Assembly (NCBI GenBank): GCA_947649205.1
Contig: CANSQM010000002.1
Coordinates: 1-64,000 of the forward strand
Source: an uncultured Enterorhabdus sp.
GTDB taxonomy: Bacteria; Actinomycetota; Coriobacteriia; Coriobacteriales; Eggerthellaceae
Direction: 5' to 3'
Length of the DNA: 64,000 nt
The position numbers and the translations under genes are program-made. The notes beneath the pieces are model-generated. The model was not told where the DNA came from and did no database searches. It saw only the letters and a list, made by a program, of their open reading frames with translations. Shown piece by piece: positions 60,851 to 64,000 of the stretch; position 1 is the stretch's first letter; each line of letters starts with the position of its first letter.

Positions 60851-62221
60851 ATGCGTCGAAAAATCACCTCAGATCTCTTTCAGTGGAAAGACGCATCCCT
60901 TCGCAAGCCTCTCGTCCTTCAAGGGGCGCGACAGGTGGGGAAGACCTACTCCGTGCTCGAATTCGCTCACGAGGCCTTCGATGACCTTGTCTACATCGAT
61001 TTCTCGGCCCAAAGGAACTACGCCAGCCTCTTCGAGGGCGATATAACCCCCGCTTCCTTGATCCCCCAACTCGAAGCTCTGGAGCGCAAAACCATCTCGG
61101 CCCGACGCACCCTCATATTCTTCGACGAGATCCAGGCATGTCCCCGTGCCCTCACCTCGCTCAAATACTTCTACGAGCGCGCGCCGGAGTATCATGTCAT
61201 TGCCGCCGGAAGCCTCCTCGGCGTCGCCCTCGGTCGCGATGACTACTCTTATCCCGTCGGCAAAGTGGATACCCTTGCCATGCATCCGCTCGATTTCGAA
61301 GAGTTTCTCTGGGGCGTGGGCGAACAGAGAATCGCCGACCTCATCATCGACGCCTATCGAAGCAACGCCCCTCTCGGCCTTCACGAACATGCCCTGGATC
61401 TTTACCGCACCTATCTTCTTGTCGGAGGGATGCCCGAAGCCGTTGCGGCCCACATCAGAGGAGCAGACCTCCCGAGCGTGCGCCGTATTCAGCACGATCT
61501 CACCGATGCCTATCTCGCAGATATGACCAAATACGCCTCGCCTATCGATTCGTCGAAGATCCTTAACGTATGGCGCAGTATCCCGGAACAGCTGGCTAAG
61601 GAGAACCACAAATTCCAGTATGCAACCATCGCCTCATCGGCCCGAGCGCACCAATACGAAGCCCCAATCAACTGGCTCCATGCGGCAGGGCTCGTGTCAT
61701 TCTGCTATCGCGTCAGCGAAGGCTCGCTCCCTCTTCAAGCCTTCGCTGAGCGCGATTTCTTCAAGCTCTACCTACTTGACACTGGCCTGCTCGGTGCCCT
61801 CCAGGGCGTCGAAGCGGACGACCTGCTGCCCAGCGCAGGAAAAGGCGCCCATCTACGGGGCGGCGTCGCCGAGAACTACGTGATGCAGCAACTCGTCGCG
61901 GCGGGCATAGAGCCCTTTTACTGGGGAACAACCAGCAAATCGGAGGTGGATTTCATTATCTCGGTAAGCCACCAGGCCGTTCCGCTGGAAGTGAAATCGG
62001 GAAAGAACGTTACCGCTCGCAGTTTGGAGGCTTACCGCAAGGCCTACAACCCTTCCCTCGTGTATCGGCTCTCAACCAAGGAATTTGGCCTCGAAGGCGG
62101 CATACGGAGTGTCCCCCTTTATGCCGCCTTCTGCTTGGGGAGCGAGATTTCCCCCTATCGACCTTGCTGGGAGGGACTTGGCCAGCAGGGGCGTCTCACG
62201 AGCACTGATGTCCATTCCTAA
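60851..62221 (+). CDS. AAA-family ATPase with C-terminal DUF4143 (copy C)
   Basis: 456-aa relative of copy A. Walker A is GARQVGKTYSVLEF at about residues 25-38, Walker B is IFFDEIQACPRALTSLKYF near residue 95, and AAGSLLGVALGRDDYSYPVG follows. The C-terminal nuclease-like core is SEVDFIISVSHQAVPLEVKS near residues 375-395. Start ATG at 60851 follows AAGGAGTAAGCC, immediately after array C. The stop overlaps the stop of the convergent kinase gene by 3 bases. No partner gene is present, as for copies A and B. The role is unknown; the shared array-plus-ATPase layout suggests self-regulation. Confidence 0.9.
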   Translation: MRRKITSDLFQWKDASLRKPLVLQGARQVGKTYSVLEFAHEAFDDLVYIDFSAQRNYASLFEGDITPASLIPQLEALERKTISARRTLIFFDEIQACPRALTSLKYFYERAPEYHVIAAGSLLGVALGRDDYSYPVGKVDTLAMHPLDFEEFLWGVGEQRIADLIIDAYRSNAPLGLHEHALDLYRTYLLVGGMPEAVAAHIRGADLPSVRRIQHDLTDAYLADMTKYASPIDSSKILNVWRSIPEQLAKENHKFQYATIASSARAHQYEAPINWLHAAGLVSFCYRVSEGSLPLQAFAERDFFKLYLLDTGLLGALQGVEADDLLPSAGKGAHLRGGVAENYVMQQLVAAGIEPFYWGTTSKSEVDFIISVSHQAVPLEVKSGKNVTARSLEAYRKAYNPSLVYRLSTKEFGLEGGIRSVPLYAAFCLGSEISPYRPCWEGLGQQGRLTSTDVHS

Positions 62222-63111
62222 GCAAGGGCCGTCTCGTCGGTGGGGAAGGTGAGAGTGATGGTCAGCTCGTTGCCTTCCAGCGCGGCCGTGACCTCCATGT
62301 CCTGGGCGGCGGCGAGGCTCGCTACCACGGCCAGGCCGAGGCCCGCGCCACTGCGGGCCCGGGCGGCATCGGCCCGGTAGAAACGCTCGAAAAGGCGGTC
62401 GACGTCGAGAGCCGCCGGGTCTTCCACCATGTTGGCGAAGGTGATGGCGCGGCCCTCCTGGGTGATAGCGGGCGCCGCCGTGCCATAGCGCAGGGCGTTG
62501 CTGATGAGGTTCTCGAAGATGCGGGCGAGAGCCTCCTCGTCGGCCTCCACCACTAGGGACTCGTCGGAGATGCGCACCTCCGGCTCCCAGCCGCGCTCCT
62601 CGAAGGCGGGAAACTGCCCCGTGAGCACCGAAGCCAGCACGGGCATCACCGCCGTGGGCCGCAGGTCCAGCGCAGCGGTCGGGTCGGTGGCCCGGGCGTA
62701 GGCGAACAGGGCGTCGAGCAGCCCCTCCATGTCGTCGAGCCGGGCCGAGGCCGCGCCCAGGTAGTGGGCCCGCCGCTCGCCGTCGGCCTCGTCGGCCGCC
62801 AGGGCCACGTAGCCCTTGGCCCCCATGAGCGGCGTGCGAATATCATGGGACAAACTCGCCAAGTCGCGCTGGAACTGGCGCTGCTCGGCGGCCGCCTCGC
62901 GGCGCTCCGCCTCGGCATCGTCCAGGGTCTCGTTCACGGCCCGGGCCAGGGCCGCAAAGCCCGGACCCGGCATCTCGGTGGATAATCGTCCGTTGGAGCG
63001 CTGCTCGCGTCCCCGCAGGAAGGCGGCCATGCGGCGCAGCTCGCGACCGTACAGCACCACCGTCGCGAAGGCGCACAGGGCCAGGGCTCCCATACCCAGC
63101 GCAAACGTCAT
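62218..63111 (-). CDS. sensor histidine kinase
   Basis: 297-aa kinase with one N-terminal hydrophobic segment (residues 4-22) and no sizeable outer sensor. The dimerisation region has the phospho-acceptor H89 in LASLSHDIRTPLMGAKGYV. The ATP-binding domain shows IFENLISNALRYG, DVDRLFERFYRADAAR and a Gly-rich SGAGLGLAVV. The start at 63111 follows AAAGGAGCGGTTC and is chosen over an ATG 18 bases upstream. It lies downstream of an ABC permease on the same strand, the arrangement of antimicrobial-peptide detoxification modules whose kinase senses through the transporter. The matching response regulator must lie outside the window. Confidence 0.88.
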   Translation of the reverse strand: MTFALGMGALALCAFATVVLYGRELRRMAAFLRGREQRSNGRLSTEMPGPGFAALARAVNETLDDAEAERREAAAEQRQFQRDLASLSHDIRTPLMGAKGYVALAADEADGERRAHYLGAASARLDDMEGLLDALFAYARATDPTAALDLRPTAVMPVLASVLTGQFPAFEERGWEPEVRISDESLVVEADEEALARIFENLISNALRYGTAAPAITQEGRAITFANMVEDPAALDVDRLFERFYRADAARARSGAGLGLAVVASLAAAQDMEVTAALEGNELTITLTFPTDETALA

Positions 63112-63298
63112 GAACCGCTCCTTTCCCATCGGCGCCCGGGGCGCCGCTACTCACTTGCACGACGCCCGTGCGCCCTACCTCACTCTTACAACGCTCGGGG
63201 TGCCCCGCCTCACTCCGTAGGGCAAGGGCATGGCCCTTGCCCTACGGGAGGGCGCCGCTCCTCACTTTCAGCAGCCCCAACACGGAGGGGCGCCCTAC
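63112..63298. repeat. intergenic hairpin and degenerate repeats
   Basis: A perfect hairpin at 63215-63247 has 15-base arms (CCGTAGGGCAAGGGC) and a 3-base loop. Around it are about five degenerate copies of GCGCC(C/G)CTAC-TCACT (starting near 63141, 63170, 63202, 63252 and 63290). No T-run follows, so this is more likely an mRNA processing structure or repeat debris than a terminator. Confidence 0.5.
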
Positions 63299-64000
63299 TT
63301 ACACGTCCCGCTTGCGCAGCACGCCCAGGGCCAGGGCGCTGCACAAACCGGCCACGATCGCGCCCACAAGGAGCACCTGCACCGCCACGGGCACCATGGT
63401 CAGAGGTGCGGCTGCCGGGCCGCTGAGCAGCGTGCCGGCGTTCGAGCCCAGGGCTTGCACACAGGAAGCGAGCAGCCACGGCTCCAGAGCGCCGAGCCAC
63501 GGCACCGCCGTGCCCAGCAGCAACAGCACCTGGCCCGCCATGGCCCCCAAGAAACCCGAGCATACCACGATGGCCCAGGCCACACCGGCTCCCGCGCTGC
63601 GGCTGATCCATACGATAACCGCCGCCGAGCAGCCGTAGGCGAAGACGACCAGCCACGTCAGACCGAAGAACGCCAACAGGTCGGCCGGACTGTTCATGTC
63701 CCCGTAGGTAAAGCCCGCCGCGGCGAAGGACACCACGCTGACCAGCGAGACCACGGCCACAAAGAACGCCGCCAGCACCCCCACGAGCACGATCTTCCCC
63801 CCGTAGTAGCGCACGCGACCGCGCCGGTCCATCACGAGGTTGCGGGCAAACCGCGTCGTGAAGTCCTGAGCGCAGAACAGCGCCGTCACCAGGGCGACGA
63901 CCAGGGTCAGCAAGCCGCCCGACACCACCGAGTCGCCCAGCATATCCGCAGGGGTAGCGAAGGTGCGCATCTCCCGGGACACGCCCTCGAAGTCGGCCTC
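63299..64000 (-). CDS. ABC-2-type permease (5' end cut by window edge)
   Basis: The frame is open to the window edge, so the N-terminus is missing; 233 residues are visible. Five to six hydrophobic segments are present, with a cytosolic loop (FTTRFARNLVMDRRGRVRYY) typical of bacitracin- or lantibiotic-type ABC-2 permeases. It precedes the sensor kinase gene on the same strand. An ATPase subunit is expected just outside. It probably exports or detoxifies a peptide or drug. Confidence 0.75.
   Translation of the reverse strand, partial: EADFEGVSREMRTFATPADMLGDSVVSGGLLTLVVALVTALFCAQDFTTRFARNLVMDRRGRVRYYGGKIVLVGVLAAFFVAVVSLVSVVSFAAAGFTYGDMNSPADLLAFFGLTWLVVFAYGCSAAVIVWISRSAGAGVAWAIVVCSGFLGAMAGQVLLLLGTAVPWLGALEPWLLASCVQALGSNAGTLLSGPAAAPLTMVPVAVQVLLVGAIVAGLCSALALGVLRKRDV

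Noticed and set aside
1..64000. tRNA, rRNA or plasmid/phage replication genes
   Set aside because: None could be recognised by eye in either strand; small structured RNAs cannot be ruled out without a covariance search.

Overview
The window is a GC-rich actinobacterial chromosome segment. It looks like a gut-dwelling member of the Eggerthellaceae (the Eggerthella / Gordonibacter / Adlercreutzia group), although species cannot be fixed from the sequence alone. The reasons are the three Tat-exported DMSO-reductase-family molybdoenzyme operons with their own maturation and quinol-side Fe-S genes, four membrane-bound LuxR regulators with multi-helix N-termini, Tat-lipoprotein Old-Yellow-Enzyme-like flavoproteins, and a probable bile-acid 7alpha-hydroxysteroid dehydrogenase. 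No rRNA, tRNA, CRISPR array, phage gene or transposase was recognised.

Layout. 1-7.4 kb is mostly housekeeping: a 3'-truncated guaB, the hydroxysteroid dehydrogenase, a small basic protein, rubrerythrin, an M18 aminopeptidase, an FxLYD-like lipoprotein, then about 1 kb with no gene, then a YerC/TrpR-like regulator. 7.6-10.3 kb is an accessory island: an AAA ATPase/DUF4143 gene behind three 32-bp repeats, then a DUF3990 (ADP-ribosyltransferase-fold) gene overlapping a small partner gene. 10.4-13.6 kb holds an MFS exporter and a LuxR regulator. 13.8-21.4 kb is molybdoenzyme operon 1 (NapG-like, NapH-like, helix-rich accessory protein, catalytic A, ferredoxin B, anchor C, TorD chaperone). 21.4-27.8 kb is a VTC / DUF4956 / DUF4353 lipoprotein operon divergent from a two-component system, with paired 11-bp-spaced half-sites between them. 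27.9-29.3 kb is a second ATPase/DUF4143 gene behind four 23-bp repeats; this module is bracketed by two identical 50-bp terminator hairpins. 29.5-38.3 kb is molybdoenzyme operon 2 on the minus strand, as two transcription units (A-B-C, then NapG-NapH-poly-Fe-S protein). 38.6-41.5 kb is an unrecognised gene plus a degenerate UvrD-like helicase. 41.8-43.3 kb is TorD plus a second helix-rich accessory protein. 43.6-46.3 kb has a secreted protein and a LuxR regulator. 46.6-51.3 kb is molybdoenzyme operon 3 (A-B-C), followed by two divergent LuxR genes. 54.8-60.5 kb has two Tat-lipoprotein flavoproteins either side of a LysR gene. 60.8-62.2 kb is a third ATPase/DUF4143 gene behind two 32-bp dyad repeats. 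62.2-64 kb is a sensor kinase and a 5'-truncated ABC permease.

How it fits together. Most of the window serves respiration with external electron acceptors. Catalytic A subunits work outside the membrane, B subunits pass electrons, C subunits and NapH-type proteins connect to the menaquinol pool, TorD proteins guard the A subunits before export, and the LuxR and LysR genes probably switch the operons on by substrate. In two of the molybdoenzymes the Fe-S and cofactor regions are close paralogues. The two flavoproteins appear to act outside the cell without NAD(P)H, because their second nucleotide-binding loop is degenerate. The most unusual signal is that all three AAA/DUF4143 genes carry their own exactly periodic promoter-proximal repeat array, and one looks like a recently inserted module. 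Several intergenic regions hold 90-200 bp imperfect palindromes that look like non-autonomous or structural elements.
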